Shown piece by piece: positions 18,379-27,943 of a stretch of DNA of 64,000 nucleotides. Both the position numbers and the translations under genes were made by a program. Position 1 is the first letter of the stretch, and every line of letters starts with the position of its first letter. The notes below the pieces were generated by a model. It was given only the letters and a program-made list of their open reading frames with translations, ran no database searches and was not told the DNA's origin. Origin of the DNA: Roseicyclus sp. (GTDB lineage Bacteria > Pseudomonadota > Alphaproteobacteria > Rhodobacterales > Rhodobacteraceae); NCBI GenBank assembly GCA_018401055.1, contig JAGYLB010000087.1, positions 74,772-138,771 of the forward strand, given 5' to 3'.

Positions 18379-19348
18379 GCGACGCGATCCTGTCGGCCCA
18401 CAACCTCGTAAAGCATTTCAGCGCCGGCGGCTGGGGTGCGGCGCGCAAGGTGGTGCGCGCGGTCGATGACGTCAGTTTCGAGGTCGCACCGGGTGAAACA
18501 CTCGGCGTGGTGGGGGAATCGGGCTGCGGCAAATCCACCGCCGCGCGCCTTCTCACCCAGCTTTTGCCCTGCGACAGCGGCGAGGTCCGCTATCGCGGCC
18601 GCAGCGTCGGCACCGACGTGGCGCTCAAGGATTTCCGCCGCCACGTCCAGATGGTGTTCCAAGACAGCTACGCCTCGCTCAACCCGCGCATGACGATGCT
18701 GGATGCAGTGGCCTTCGGCCCGACCGTGCATGGCATCGATCGGCCCGAGGCGCGCCGCCGCGCGAACGCACTGCTCGACCGTGTGGGGCTGGACCCTGCC
18801 CGTTTTGGCCCCCGCTATCCGCACGAGATTTCGGGCGGCCAGCGCCAGCGCGTGAATATCGCCCGCGCGCTGGCCTTCGACCCCGATGTGATCGTGCTGG
18901 ACGAGGCGGTGTCGGCGCTCGACAAATCGGTCGAGGCGCAGGTTCTGAACCTCCTGACCGAACTCAGGCGCGAGCGGGGCCTGACCTACATCTTCATCAG
19001 CCATGACCTGAACGTGGTGCGCCACATCTCGGACCGGGTGATGGTGATGTATCTGGGAGAGGTGGTCGAGATCGGCCCGACGTCCGAGATCTACGCCACC
19101 CCGCGCCACCCCTATTCCGGAGCGCTCTTGGCCGCGATGCCCTCGCTCGATCCTGACCGCCGCACGCTGGAGGCGCCCCTGCAGGGCGATCCGCCCAACC
19201 CGATCGACCCGCCGTCCGGTTGCCGGTTTCATACCCGCTGCGCGCAGGCCTTCGGGCGTTGTTCACGCAGAAACCAAGCGCCGCCGCCGTCGGCCGCCGC
19301 CATATCGCGGCCTGCCATCTGAACGACGCCAAGGAGGCCGCAGAATGA
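18375..19348 (+). CDS. DppF-type ABC transporter ATPase
   Basis: About 324 residues. Walker A is [14 protein letters not shown], then [15 protein letters not shown], signature [15 protein letters not shown] and Walker [13 protein letters not shown], with switch ISHDLN. The C-terminal oligopeptide-transporter domain has [16 protein letters not shown] frame change near 19258 takes the tail into the frame ending AKEAAE with TGA at 19346-19348, which overlaps the ATG of the next ATPase; staying in the written frame gives an unrelated tail ending at 19322. Note [10 protein letters not shown]: alanine replaces the proline usual in Walker B (DEPVSALD). Confidence 0.9.
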
Positions 19349-20331
19349 CCCAGCCGCTTGTCGAGGTGTCCGATCTGACCGTGACCTTTCAGGGCACGCC
19401 GCCTGTTCATGCGGTCAATGGCGTGTCCTTCACGCTGGGGCAAGGCGAGGTCCTGGGCATTCTGGGTGAAAGCGGATCGGGCAAGAGCGTGACGCTCAAG
19501 ACGCTTCTCAGGCTCTTGCCCGAACGCAAGACGCGGATCGGCGGCAAGGTGGTCGTGGACGGGCAAGATGTGCTTGCGCTGGAAGGGCGCACGCTGGCCG
19601 ATCATCGTGGCGGCGTGGTGTCGATGATCTTTCAGGACCCCGGCCTCGCGCTCGACCCGGTTTACACAATCGGACGGCAGATCGCGGAAACCGTCATCCG
19701 TCACGAAGGCGTCAGCCGCAGCGCCGCCATGGCCCGCGCGCTCGAGATGCTGGAACTGGTGCGCATCCCGTCGGCCAAGCGGCGGCTGGGAAACTACCCG
19801 CACGAGATGTCGGGCGGCATGCGACAGCGCGCGATGATCGCGCTGGCGCTGGCGTGCAAGCCCAAGCTGCTCTTGGCTGATGAGCCCACCACCGCGCTTG
19901 ATGCGACCGTGCAGATCCAGATCCTGCTTTTGTTGCGCGAGTTGCAGCGCGAGATGGGGATGGGCGTCATCTTCGTCACCCATGACATCGGCGTCGCGGT
20001 CGAGGTGTCGGACAAGCTGGCGGTGATGTATGCGGGCAGTTTCGTCGAGACGGGCAGCGTGGCCCAGATCATCCGCGACGCGCGACATCCCTATTCGCAA
20101 GGGTTGCTTGCCGCGAACCTTGTCGGGGCGGAACCGGGCACGTTGCTCAAGGCGATCCCCGGCGCGCCGCCCGCGCTGAACGCCCCGCCCTTGGGCTGCG
20201 CCTTTGCGCCGCGCTGCACAATGGTGCGCGCGGGCTGCGCGGCGACCCCCGTGACCCTCTGGCGGCAAACCGCAGACCGCTGGGCGCGCTGCGTGGCGGC
20301 CGCCGAGGCGGTTGACGGCGTCGCATCATGA
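19345..20331 (+). CDS. DppD-type ABC transporter ATPase
   Basis: 328 residues, intact. Walker A GESGSGKSVTLKTLL, MIFQDPGLALDPVYTIG, signature MSGGMRQRAMIALAL, Walker B LLLADEPTTALD, switch VTHDIGV, and the C-terminal cysteine-rich oligopeptide-transporter domain (GCAFAPRC, AGCA). It pairs with the preceding ATPase to power the two permeases. The last four bases overlap the start of the racemase gene. Confidence 0.93.
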   Translation: MTQPLVEVSDLTVTFQGTPPVHAVNGVSFTLGQGEVLGILGESGSGKSVTLKTLLRLLPERKTRIGGKVVVDGQDVLALEGRTLADHRGGVVSMIFQDPGLALDPVYTIGRQIAETVIRHEGVSRSAAMARALEMLELVRIPSAKRRLGNYPHEMSGGMRQRAMIALALACKPKLLLADEPTTALDATVQIQILLLLRELQREMGMGVIFVTHDIGVAVEVSDKLAVMYAGSFVETGSVAQIIRDARHPYSQGLLAANLVGAEPGTLLKAIPGAPPALNAPPLGCAFAPRCTMVRAGCAATPVTLWRQTADRWARCVAAAEAVDGVAS

Positions 20332-21051
20332 GCCTGCGCATCGTCATCTTGAACCCCAATGCCACCGCCTCGATGACCGAGGACATGGTGGCGCATCGCG
20401 CGCGCCACCCTGCCCCCCGGTGTCGAAGTCGCGGGATTGACCAATACGGCCGGTCCGCCCGCCATTCAGGGCGAAGCGGATGCCATCGCCTGCCTTCCCG
20501 GCCTCTTCGCGCTGGCCCGGCAACCCCTCGCCGTCCGGTCGGATGCGATCGTCATCGGCTGTTTCGACGATACCGGCCTTGCAGAGCTGCGCGCGGCGAT
20601 GCGCTGCCCCGTCGTCGGGCTTGGCGAGGCCGGGATGATCGCCGCCACGCTCGCCGCGCCGCGGTTCAGTGTCCTGACAACGACCGAGGGCTCGGTGCCC
20701 GTCATCGCCGCCAATATCGAAGCGATGGGCCTTGCACCCAGATGCGATGGCGTTCGGGCCTCGCGGGTCCCGGTGCTAGAGTTGCAAGATCGGCTCCCCG
20801 ATCTGCGCAAGGCCCTGTCGGAGCTGGCAGCGGACACCGGCAGCGGCGCCATCGTGCTTGGATGCGCAGGCATGGGCCGTTTGGCCCGCGACCTGACGGC
20901 GCCCGGGCTGCCCGTCCTTGTCGATCCCGTGCGCGCCGCGGTGTCATTTGCCGCATCGACTGTCGCGTCGCTGTTCGCGGTCCCGGCGGCGGGCAGCACG
21001 GTGGCGGAGGTCGAAACCGGTCGGCTGGCGAAGCTCTCCGACAGGGCATGA
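20328..21051 (+). CDS. Aspartate/glutamate/hydantoin racemase family protein
   Basis: About 241 residues. Begins MSLRIVILNPNATASMTEDM, the typical hydantoin-racemase opening. The two catalytic cysteines of the family would be those in IVIGCFDDTGLAELR and IVLGCAGMGRLARDL. A frame change near 20400-20410 joins the opening to LPPGVEVAGLTNTAGPPAIQGEADA. Being last in a peptide-type ABC operon, it likely racemises the imported compound or a product of it (amino acid, hydantoin or similar). Confidence 0.85.
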
Positions 21052-21080
21052 GCGTCGCAGCGGCCTAGGCCGTGCGGAGA

Positions 21081-22181
21081 TCACCCGGTTTCGGGGCGCG
21101 GCTGTCCACGGCCCACGTCCGCGGGAGCGACGGCGACGGATTTCAAGATCGCGTGGCAGGTTTGACCGGGCTGCAGGCCCAGGGCCGCCACCGCGCGCAA
21201 GGTGACGCGCGCGATCAGGCGTTCCGCGCCCACCGCCAGCACCACCCGCGCGGCGGGGCCGCGGCCGGGCTGGATCTCGGCGATGGTGCCTTGCAAGATG
21301 TTCAGCGCCGACAGCCCGACAGGCGCCGCGCGCGACAAGATCACGTCGGAGGCAGCGATCCGCACCCGGATCACCGTTCCGGGCGCGCCCGCGACCCGCG
21401 GCAGGTGCAACGCCCCGGCCGCCGTCGCCAATTCGCTCAGGCCATCGTCATGGTGCGCCACCACCCGCGCCCGCAGGATCGAGGCAACCTCGCGCGCGCC
21501 GACAGCGCTTGCATCGCCCAGCACCTGTTCGGGCGGGCCGATGGCCGCCACCCGTCCATCGCGCAGCGCGATCACGGTCGTGGCCAGCCGCGCCACCTCG
21601 GCTGAGGCATGGCTGACATAGAGGATCGGCACCGTCAGCTCGTCGCGCATCCGTTCGAAATAGGGCAGGATCTCGGCCTTGCGCGCCTCGTCCAGCGCGG
21701 CCAGCGGCTCGTCTGCCAAGATCAGGCGCGGGGCGGACAGCAAGGCGCGACCGATGGCGACGCGGCTTTTCTCGCCGCCGGACAGCGCACCGGGGCGTCG
21801 GGCCAGCAGATGCCCGATGCCCAGCATCTCGACCACCCGGTCCAGCGGTTCGGGCTGCGCGTCGCGGGGCGCGAACCAGCGCCCGTAAAGCAGGTTCTGG
21901 CGCACGCTCAGATGCGGAAACAGACGCCCCTCCTGAAACACATAGCCGATCCGACGCCGATGCGGCGGCAAGAAGCGGCGTGCCTTGGTGTCAAGCAGCA
22001 CCCAATCGCCCACCGCGATCCGCCCCGCATCGGGGCGCAACAGCCCCGCCACGGCATTGATCAGCGTCGTCTTGCCCGATCCCGAAGGCCCGAACAGCAC
22101 CGTCACGCCGGGCGGTGCCTCGACCGCGACATCCAGCTCAAAGCCGGGAAACCGGTGCCGCACGGCCAGCTGCAGCGTCAT
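21081..22181 (-). CDS. modC: Molybdate ABC transporter ATPase ModC
   Basis: 366 residues. ATPase motifs: Walker A GPSGSGKTTLINAVAGL, GYVFQEGRLFPHLSV, signature LSGGEKSRVAIGRAL, Walker B LILADEPLAALD, switch SHAS. A C-terminal TOBE/Mop domain (LNILQGTIAEIQPG, RLIARVTLRAVAALGLQPGQ) binds molybdate in ModC homologues. Its ATG (22179-22181) overlaps the modB stop. Intact frame. Confidence 0.95.
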   Translation of the reverse strand: MTLQLAVRHRFPGFELDVAVEAPPGVTVLFGPSGSGKTTLINAVAGLLRPDAGRIAVGDWVLLDTKARRFLPPHRRRIGYVFQEGRLFPHLSVRQNLLYGRWFAPRDAQPEPLDRVVEMLGIGHLLARRPGALSGGEKSRVAIGRALLSAPRLILADEPLAALDEARKAEILPYFERMRDELTVPILYVSHASAEVARLATTVIALRDGRVAAIGPPEQVLGDASAVGAREVASILRARVVAHHDDGLSELATAAGALHLPRVAGAPGTVIRVRIAASDVILSRAAPVGLSALNILQGTIAEIQPGRGPAARVVLAVGAERLIARVTLRAVAALGLQPGQTCHAILKSVAVAPADVGRGQPRPETG

Positions 22182-22889
22182 GACCACGACACCACCCGCG
22201 CCACCCGACGGGCGATGAACTCCGACAGCAACAGGGCGGCCATGGCGATGACCACCGACACGATGGCCAGACGCGCGGCCCCGTCCTCCCCCCCGGGAAC
22301 CTGCAGCAGGGCGTAGATCGCCAGCGGCATGGTCTGGGTCTGGCCGGGAATGTTGGACACGAAAGTGATGGTGGCCCCGAACTCGCCGATCGCCTTGGCA
22401 AAGGCGAGGATGGAGCCCGCGACGATGCCGGGCAGGATCAGCGGCAATGTCACGGTGAGAAACACCCAGACAGGCGAGGCCCCCAGCGTGCCCGCCGCAG
22501 ATTCCAGCTTGGGGTCGACAGCTTCGATGGCCAGCCGGATCGCGCGGACCATCAGCGGAAAGGCCATGACCCCGGCGGCCACGGCCGCGCCGGTCCAGCG
22601 AAAGGCGACGACGATGCCGAACCACTGCTCCAGCAGCTGGCCCACCGGTCCCCGCCGCCCCAGCGCCAGAAGCAGCAGGTAGCCCGTCACCACCGGCGGC
22701 ATGATGAGCGGAAGATGCACCAGCCCGTTGAGCAATTGCTTGCCCGGAAAGTCCCGACGCGCCAGCGCATAGGCTGTCAGGATGCCGAACGGCAGGCTCA
22801 CCGCCGTCGCCCAGAGCGCGACCCGGGCCGACAGACCGCACCGCCTCCCATTCCGCCGGGCCCAGCCAGCCTGCCAGTGCGCCCCCCAT
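22178..22889 (-). CDS. modB: Molybdate ABC transporter permease ModB
   Basis: About 236 residues, five to six membrane helices. The N-terminus MGGALAGWLGPAEWEAV starts at 22889; a frame change near 22836-22842 joins it to SLPFGILTAYALARRDFPGK. Typical ModB motifs follow: HLPLIMPPVVTGYLLLLALG, LGASPVWVFLTVTLPLILPGI and the coupling loop AKAIGEFGATITFVSNIPGQ. ATG overlaps the modA stop. Confidence 0.93.
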
Positions 22890-23668
22890 CAGCCCGGCAC
22901 GTCAAAGCCGTGGTCAGCCCAGATCATCCGGGCCGTGGGCGAGCTTAGGAACTCCAGAAACGACAGCGCCTCGGGGCTGGTCGATTGCGCCGTGATGGCC
23001 GCAGGCAAGATGATCGGCGCATGGCTGCCCTGTGGAAAGGTTCCGATGACGGTGACTGCGTCCTCGACCGCCGCGTCGGTGGCATAGACGATGCCCAGCG
23101 GCGCCTCGCCAAGTGCTACAAAGGCGAGGGCCGAGCGTACGCTGTAGGATTGCGCCACCTGCGGCGCCACGCTGTCCCACAGCCCCAGCGCGCTCAGCGC
23201 CTCACGGCCGTAGACGCCCGCAGGCACAGCCTCGACCAGCGCCATCGACAGCTGCCCGCCCTCCAGCAGACCGACCAGATCGAGGCTCTCGTCGATGGTC
23301 ACGGGCGGCGCATCCCCGCCATGGGCGATCAGCACCAACGTATTGCCCAAGATATCGCGGCGCGTGTCCGGGCGCAGGTCGCCCGAGGCCTCAAGGGCAT
23401 CCATCCAGTCGGTGCTGGCCGAGATGAAGATATCAGCAGGCGCGCCTTGCTGGATCTGGCGCGCCAAGGCCGAGGATCCGGCATAGGACATGACGGCGAC
23501 ATGCCCGGTGTCCGCCGTCCACGCCGCGCCCACAAGGTCCAGCGCAGTCGTCAGGCTGGACGCGGCGAAGACCAGCACCTCCCCTGCCGCGACGCGAAAA
23601 GGGGCGGCAACTAGAACCAGTAACGCAAGCAGCGCAGGCGCGGCCCGGCGGGCGACGGATGACGACAT
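22889..23668 (-). CDS. modA: Molybdate ABC transporter substrate-binding protein ModA
   Basis: 259 residues with a secretion signal (LLALLVLVAAPFRVAAG). ModA motifs: VFAASSLTTALDLV, SYAGSSALARQIQQGAPADIFISAS, NTLVLIA and ALVEAVPAGVYGREAL. Serines in ASS and GSS are the usual oxyanion ligands. Start ATG 23666-23668; a Mo-box-like repeat lies 17 bases upstream. Intact frame. Confidence 0.94.
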   Translation of the reverse strand: MSSSVARRAAPALLALLVLVAAPFRVAAGEVLVFAASSLTTALDLVGAAWTADTGHVAVMSYAGSSALARQIQQGAPADIFISASTDWMDALEASGDLRPDTRRDILGNTLVLIAHGGDAPPVTIDESLDLVGLLEGGQLSMALVEAVPAGVYGREALSALGLWDSVAPQVAQSYSVRSALAFVALGEAPLGIVYATDAAVEDAVTVIGTFPQGSHAPIILPAAITAQSTSPEALSFLEFLSSPTARMIWADHGFDVPG

Positions 23669-23684
23669 GCGGGGATGTTCCTCA

Positions 23685-23706
23685 GATATGTTCCGACAAA
23701 CATATC
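23685..23706. promoter_or_regulatory. Mo-box-like inverted repeat upstream of modA
   Basis: Perfect 8-bp arms GATATGTT (23685-23692) and AACATATC (23699-23706), six-base spacer. It lies between modE and modA, covering the expected modA promoter. ModE-family regulators repress modABC through such AT-rich palindromes when molybdate is plentiful; direct binding here is inferred. Confidence 0.7.
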
Positions 23707-23733
23707 GGCGCAGCACTCGCGCGGAGGCAAGCG

Positions 23734-24105
23734 TTATTTTTCTTCGGGAATATCCCTGAGGCGAGACCGCAGCGCGGCAAGCTCGGTTGCGCCGGCCTCG
23801 GCCACCTCCCGCTCGAAGGCGCGGTAATGCCCCAGCACGGCCAGACCCGCCTCGGTCAGCACCGCGCCGCCGCCACCCGGACCGCCGCGCGTGCTTTCGA
23901 CCAGTGGATCGCGGAACATCGCGTTGAGCGTGCCCACCAGTTCCCAGGCGCGCTTGTAGCTCATGCCCATCTCGCGCCCGGCGGCCGCGATGGACCCGCA
24001 GCGCCCGATGCGTTCCAAGAGTTCCGCCTTGCCGGGGCCGATCATCTCGGCCTCGCCAAAGACGATGCGGATGCGCAACTGGGGGTGAGCGGGGGCCTGA
24101 TCCAT
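23734..24105 (-). CDS. modE: ModE-type LysR-like winged-helix molybdate regulator (HTH only)
   Basis: 123 residues, intact. The winged-helix N-domain of ModE is clear: GPGKAELLERIGRCGSIAAAGREMGMSYKRAWELVGTLNAMF, followed by the wing VESTRGGPGGGGAVLTEAG. It lacks the C-terminal Mop domains of E. coli ModE, as in several alphaproteobacterial one-domain ModE/MopAB-like regulators. So the molybdate-sensing mechanism is not evident. Upstream of and in the same direction as modABC, with the Mo-box-like repeat in between. Confidence 0.88.
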   Translation of the reverse strand: MDQAPAHPQLRIRIVFGEAEMIGPGKAELLERIGRCGSIAAAGREMGMSYKRAWELVGTLNAMFRDPLVESTRGGPGGGGAVLTEAGLAVLGHYRAFEREVAEAGATELAALRSRLRDIPEEK

Positions 24106-24176
24106 CTTGCGACCATCCTAGCGGGACGGGTGATTTGCAAGTGCTCCAGGGGTGGACCCCGCCCCGGGATGACGCC

Positions 24177-24845
24177 CTAGCCTGCCGCGCGTGCTTCGGC
24201 GGCGGTGCCGTAGCGCGGTAGATCGGCGACACTGCGGCCATGGGCGGCCATCAGCGTGTCGCGGACATAGGCGATATGGGCGGTTTCCTCGATGATCTCG
24301 GCCAGATACTGGGCGGCTATCAGCGTCTTGCCGACCCCGATCGTGCCGTGATTGGCCAGCACGGCGGCGCGGATATTCTGGTCGCGGAAGACCGGGCTGA
24401 TCTCCACCTCGGTCTGCGGGCCGCCATTGGCCGACAGCGGGATCAATGGCATGCGCCCGATCTTTTCGATGGTCTGCACGGTCAGGCAGGGTATCTCCAG
24501 CCCCGCGCTGGCATAGCCCGTGGCCCAAGGGCTGTGGCAATGCACGATGGCGTTGATGTCAGGCCGGATGCGGTAGAGATCGAGGTGAAAGTCGAGGTCC
24601 TTGGACGGCTTGTGGTCGGAGGGCAGGATGGTGCCGTCAAGCAGCACCACCTGAAGGTTGTCGCGCGTGCATTCGGCAAAGCCCACGCCCGAGGGCTTGA
24701 TGACGATGGCATCCCCCGCCCCCAGCCGCACCGAGAGGTTGCCGCCCGCGTTGGTCTGAAGCCGCAGGTCGAAACAGCGCCGCGCAGTGGCGATGAGGGC
24801 GTCCATCTTGTCGGTCAGGTCGGGGAAACGGCTGGGGTCAGTCAT
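24177..24845 (-). CDS. Class II aldolase/adducin family protein (first copy)
   Basis: 222 residues, intact. Class II aldolase motifs: QTNAGGNLSVRL, VIKPSGVGFAECTRDNLQVV, a zinc-site HCHSPWATG and a second histidine pair in ANHGTIGVGKTL, and the catalytic acidic residue in KPSKDLDFHLDLYR. Cleaves or isomerises a phosphorylated sugar in relatives (L-fuculose-, L-ribulose-phosphate). ATG 24843-24845 overlaps the upstream Tm-1-like gene. Co-transcribed with a sugar-type ABC transporter. Confidence 0.85.
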   Translation of the reverse strand: MTDPSRFPDLTDKMDALIATARRCFDLRLQTNAGGNLSVRLGAGDAIVIKPSGVGFAECTRDNLQVVLLDGTILPSDHKPSKDLDFHLDLYRIRPDINAIVHCHSPWATGYASAGLEIPCLTVQTIEKIGRMPLIPLSANGGPQTEVEISPVFRDQNIRAAVLANHGTIGVGKTLIAAQYLAEIIEETAHIAYVRDTLMAAHGRSVADLPRYGTAAEARAAG

Positions 24846-25968
24846 GGGGCATCCTGTCGAAAAGCGCGGTGACGGCCGCCGTGGCGGTCTCGGGCGCGTT
24901 GATGTGATGGGGCAGGCGTTCGACCGTGTAGGCGCGGGCCTTGGCCTCCAGCACCTCGGCGACGATGCCGCGCAGGCAGGGCGCCTCGATCGCGCCACCG
25001 GGGCGGTCCTCGTGGCTGAAGCCGCCCATGGGGATCAGGACATGCGTGGGGGCGGTGGCGGTGTTCAGCGCCTCGGCGAGGGCCATGGCCTGCGCTTCCA
25101 TCTCGGCCCCGGTCAGCTCAACGTGGGTGAAATGGCCGGTGTGGCGGTAATGCGGTCGGGCCAGATGCCCGGGCGTGAGCGTGTCGATGGCGCCCAACCC
25201 AAGAAAGTTGAGCGCGCCGGGCAACACGATCCGGGGCAGCGCGGCCGCGCCCGTGAAGCGGTCGGGCATCGGCACGCAGACACCCGCAAGGCGCATCCGG
25301 CCCAGTTCATGAACATTCAGGTCGATGACGCCTGCCGCCCGCCCCTCGCGGACAAAGCGCGCGAAGGCCGCGCCGCCGTAGCCGTTGGAATGAAAGACGG
25401 TCGCCACTGCGCCCCGGTCCGACAGTGCGCGCGCGACTGCCGCCCCGGCAGGCCCGGTGGCCCCGAGGGTGGAGACCGCGACGGAAGGGCCCGTTGCGGG
25501 TGTAACGGCCCGCGCGTGGGCCAGCCCCGCGACCATCGCCGCCGTCCTCTCGAAGACACGATTGAGCGTGGGGTTGACCCCTTCGATGTCGCAGAGCGTC
25601 GGGATCAGCGTGATGCCGCAATCGGCCAAGGGCGCACGAGGGTCGAAGGCAAGCGTGGTGATCAGGAGCTTGGGCAGGTCGGGTGGAAGCGCGCGCAGCA
25701 CGCCAAGCGCCACCTCGCCCCCGGTCCCGCCGCCGATGGCGAGTGCGGCAAGGCAGCCCTCTGACCGGGCAGCGGCCTCAAGCCCCGCCTCCTGCGCGCG
25801 GGCCTGCATCCGGGCGAGTTTCGCCACGCCGGGCAGGACCATGCCCCCTGCCCCCAGCGAGATATCGACAGGATCGGGGACAAGCCCATGGGCCACAAGC
25901 GCGCCCGACAGCGCGGCAAGCTCCGCCCCTTTGGTCTCATGGGTGCCGATCAGCAGGACACGCGCCAC
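24838..25968 (-). CDS. Tm-1-like ATP-binding domain protein (UPF0261 family)
   Basis: 376 residues, intact. Characteristic opening VLLIGTHETKGAELAAL, then the family stretches GGGTGGEVALGVLRALP, GITLIPTLCDIEGVNPTLNRV, STLGATGPAG, HSNGYGGAAFARFV, ALPRIVLPGALNFLGLG and IPMGGFSHEDRPGG. Members occur next to sugar-acid and four-carbon sugar catabolic genes; biochemical role poorly defined. Ends inside the aldolase start, begins five bases after the permease gene. Confidence 0.88.
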   Translation of the reverse strand: MARVLLIGTHETKGAELAALSGALVAHGLVPDPVDISLGAGGMVLPGVAKLARMQARAQEAGLEAAARSEGCLAALAIGGGTGGEVALGVLRALPPDLPKLLITTLAFDPRAPLADCGITLIPTLCDIEGVNPTLNRVFERTAAMVAGLAHARAVTPATGPSVAVSTLGATGPAGAAVARALSDRGAVATVFHSNGYGGAAFARFVREGRAAGVIDLNVHELGRMRLAGVCVPMPDRFTGAAALPRIVLPGALNFLGLGAIDTLTPGHLARPHYRHTGHFTHVELTGAEMEAQAMALAEALNTATAPTHVLIPMGGFSHEDRPGGAIEAPCLRGIVAEVLEAKARAYTVERLPHHINAPETATAAVTALFDRMPHD

Positions 25969-25972
25969 CGCC

Positions 25973-26908
25973 CTACCCTTTCACCGCGCCTGCCGTCATG
26001 CCGGTGATGATCTGGCGCGAGGCGAACAGCGTGAAGAGGATCGGGGGAATGGCGAGCAGCATGCCTGTGGCAAAGATCGTACCCAATCCATCGAATTCGC
26101 TGGCATTGTTCACGATCAGGATCGGCACGGTCATCGTGTCCCGATCCGCCAAGGCCGAGGCCAGCAGGTATTCGTTCCACGCGATGCGGAAGGTGAAGAT
26201 CGCCGCCGCCGCCAGCCCCGGCTTGATCAGCGGCAGGACCACCATGAAAAAGGTCTGGAACGGCCCCGCCCCATCGACCCGGGCGGCCTCCTCCAGCGAA
26301 TAGGGCACCTGCACGATGAAGCTTTGCAAGATCCAGATCACGAAGGGCAGGTTCATCGCCACGTAAATCAAGATGATGCCCGAATGCGTGCCCGCAAGGC
26401 AGACATCGCCCCGCCCGCCGAATATCTCGCGGATCAGCCCGCCCACCAGCCCATCGCGGTCGAGGCAAAACGCGTTGTTCCACAGGCCGAACACCGGCAC
26501 CAGCAGCACGGCGGGCGGGATCATGCGGACGGCCAGCGTGGAAAGCGACAGGCTGTCCCGCCCCATGAAGCGGAAGCGCACCAGCGCATAAGCCGCCATC
26601 GTGCCCATGATCAGCGTCAGCGCGGTCGAGACCAGCGCGATGATCAATGAGTTGAGGAAGGCCCCGCCGAACCGGATCTGGCAAAACCGGAGGTGTTCCG
26701 GCTCATACCACAAGATGTCGCACAGCGCGGTCTCGTAATTGCGGATCGTGGGCATGAACAAAAGCCCGCCCGCGCCGCTGGTGATATCCACGTCGAGCTT
26801 GAGCGAATTGGCCAAGAGCAGCAGGACCGGCCCCACCGACATGAAGATCAGCACAGCGATCAGCGCGAAAAAGGCCGGGTTCTGCCGGTCATGGGTGGGT
26901 GCGGCCAT
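25973..26908 (-). CDS. MalG-type sugar ABC transporter permease
   Basis: 311 residues, about six membrane helices. Typical carbohydrate-permease loop in the middle: EEAARVDGAGPFQTFFMVVLPLIKPGL, with YSLEEA before it. An N-terminal cytoplasmic extension precedes LIAVLIFMSVGPVLLLLANSL. A long periplasmic loop contains three cysteines (CDILWYEPEHLRFCQ and CLDRDG...CLAG), unusual and possibly disulphide bonded. Intact; four bases after the companion permease. Confidence 0.9.
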   Translation of the reverse strand: MAAPTHDRQNPAFFALIAVLIFMSVGPVLLLLANSLKLDVDITSGAGGLLFMPTIRNYETALCDILWYEPEHLRFCQIRFGGAFLNSLIIALVSTALTLIMGTMAAYALVRFRFMGRDSLSLSTLAVRMIPPAVLLVPVFGLWNNAFCLDRDGLVGGLIREIFGGRGDVCLAGTHSGIILIYVAMNLPFVIWILQSFIVQVPYSLEEAARVDGAGPFQTFFMVVLPLIKPGLAAAAIFTFRIAWNEYLLASALADRDTMTVPILIVNNASEFDGLGTIFATGMLLAIPPILFTLFASRQIITGMTAGAVKG

Positions 26909-26911
26909 GGC

Positions 26912-27823
26912 TCAGCCCTCCTCCTCTTGGGTGAAGCGCAGGCGGCGGGCGCGCGCCTCTTGCCAGCGGGTAAAGGCGAACATGCCCAGCGTCAGCACCA
27001 TGAGCAGCATCAGCAGGTAATTTGACATCGCCGCCGCCTCGCCCAATTCGCGGAACTCGCGGGCCGTGCGGGCGATACGCAACGCAAGGATCTCGGTCTG
27101 CAGGCCGGGGCCGCCGCCGGTGAGCACCAGAATGACCTCGAGCACCTTGAAGGCGTCGATCAGGCGCAACAGCATGGTGACGATCAGGACCGGCATCATC
27201 AGCGGCAGCTTGATGTAGATGATCTGCTGCCAGCCCGTCGCGCCGTCGATGCGCGCGGCCTCCAAAGCGGAGCGCGGCAGCGATTGCAGCGCGGCCAGCG
27301 ACAGGATGAAGATGAAGGGTGTCCATTGCCAGATATCGGCGATGATGACGCTGAGAAGCGCGTTCTGCCCCAACCAGTCGACGGTGTGCAGGCCAACCGC
27401 CTCCAGGAAGCGGTTGAAGGTGCCATAGGTCTGGTGGAACATGTAGCGCCAGACAAGGCCCACCACGACAGGCGCGATCATCATCGGCAAGATGAACAGC
27501 GTGCGCAGCACCGACATGCCGCGGATGTTGCGGTCGAGTAGTAGCGCAAGGCCGACGCCCAGCACCATTTCCACGCTGACGACCGTGAAGGCGAAGACCA
27601 ACGTGACCCAGAAGCTTTCGTGAAACGACGGATCGCCCAACAGGCGCACGTAGTTGGCAAGCCCCACGAAGTCCGTCTCGCCGATGGTCTGGCTCGGGTC
27701 CCAGTCGCGGAAGCTGCCCCAGATCATGTAGGCGATGGGGTAGAACAGCGCGATCAGCATCACCAATGCCGCGGGCGCGATGAACAGGTAGGGCGTCAGG
27801 CGGTTGGCGGAGATGCGGGTCAC
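26912..27823 (-). CDS. MalF-type sugar ABC transporter permease
   Basis: 303 residues. I chose GTG 27821-27823 because a hairpin occupies 27853-27887 upstream; the frame is open to 27862. Helices include YLFIAPAALVMLIALFYPIAY and FAFTVVSVEMVLGVGLALLL. The coupling loop is LEAARIDGATGWQQIIYIKLPLMMPV. Intact. Pairs with the MalG-type permease. Confidence 0.9.
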   Translation of the reverse strand: MTRISANRLTPYLFIAPAALVMLIALFYPIAYMIWGSFRDWDPSQTIGETDFVGLANYVRLLGDPSFHESFWVTLVFAFTVVSVEMVLGVGLALLLDRNIRGMSVLRTLFILPMMIAPVVVGLVWRYMFHQTYGTFNRFLEAVGLHTVDWLGQNALLSVIIADIWQWTPFIFILSLAALQSLPRSALEAARIDGATGWQQIIYIKLPLMMPVLIVTMLLRLIDAFKVLEVILVLTGGGPGLQTEILALRIARTAREFRELGEAAAMSNYLLMLLMVLTLGMFAFTRWQEARARRLRFTQEEEG

Positions 27824-27852
27824 GGGCAGGCCCTCGGGCTGTCGGTCAGGGA

Positions 27853-27887
27853 GCCGCCCCACCGCGAGGGATGCGTGGCGGGGCGGC
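27853..27887 (-). other. Intercistronic hairpin between binding protein and permease genes
   Basis: 11-bp stem with one mismatch (GCCGCCCCACC / GGCGGGGCGGC read on the plus strand), 13-base loop. Located just downstream of the substrate-binding gene in transcription direction. Same position as hairpins in the other ABC operons of the window. Confidence 0.55.
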
Positions 27888-27943
27888 GTGTCCCGCGCGC
27901 GCCCAAGATGGGGACACGGGCGCGTGCGGGCAGGATCAGGGGC

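Noticed and set aside
18997..20268. Minus-strand open frame of 423 codons opposite the DppD/DppF genes
   Set aside because: Antisense to two ATPase genes with full Walker and signature motifs; no own motifs.
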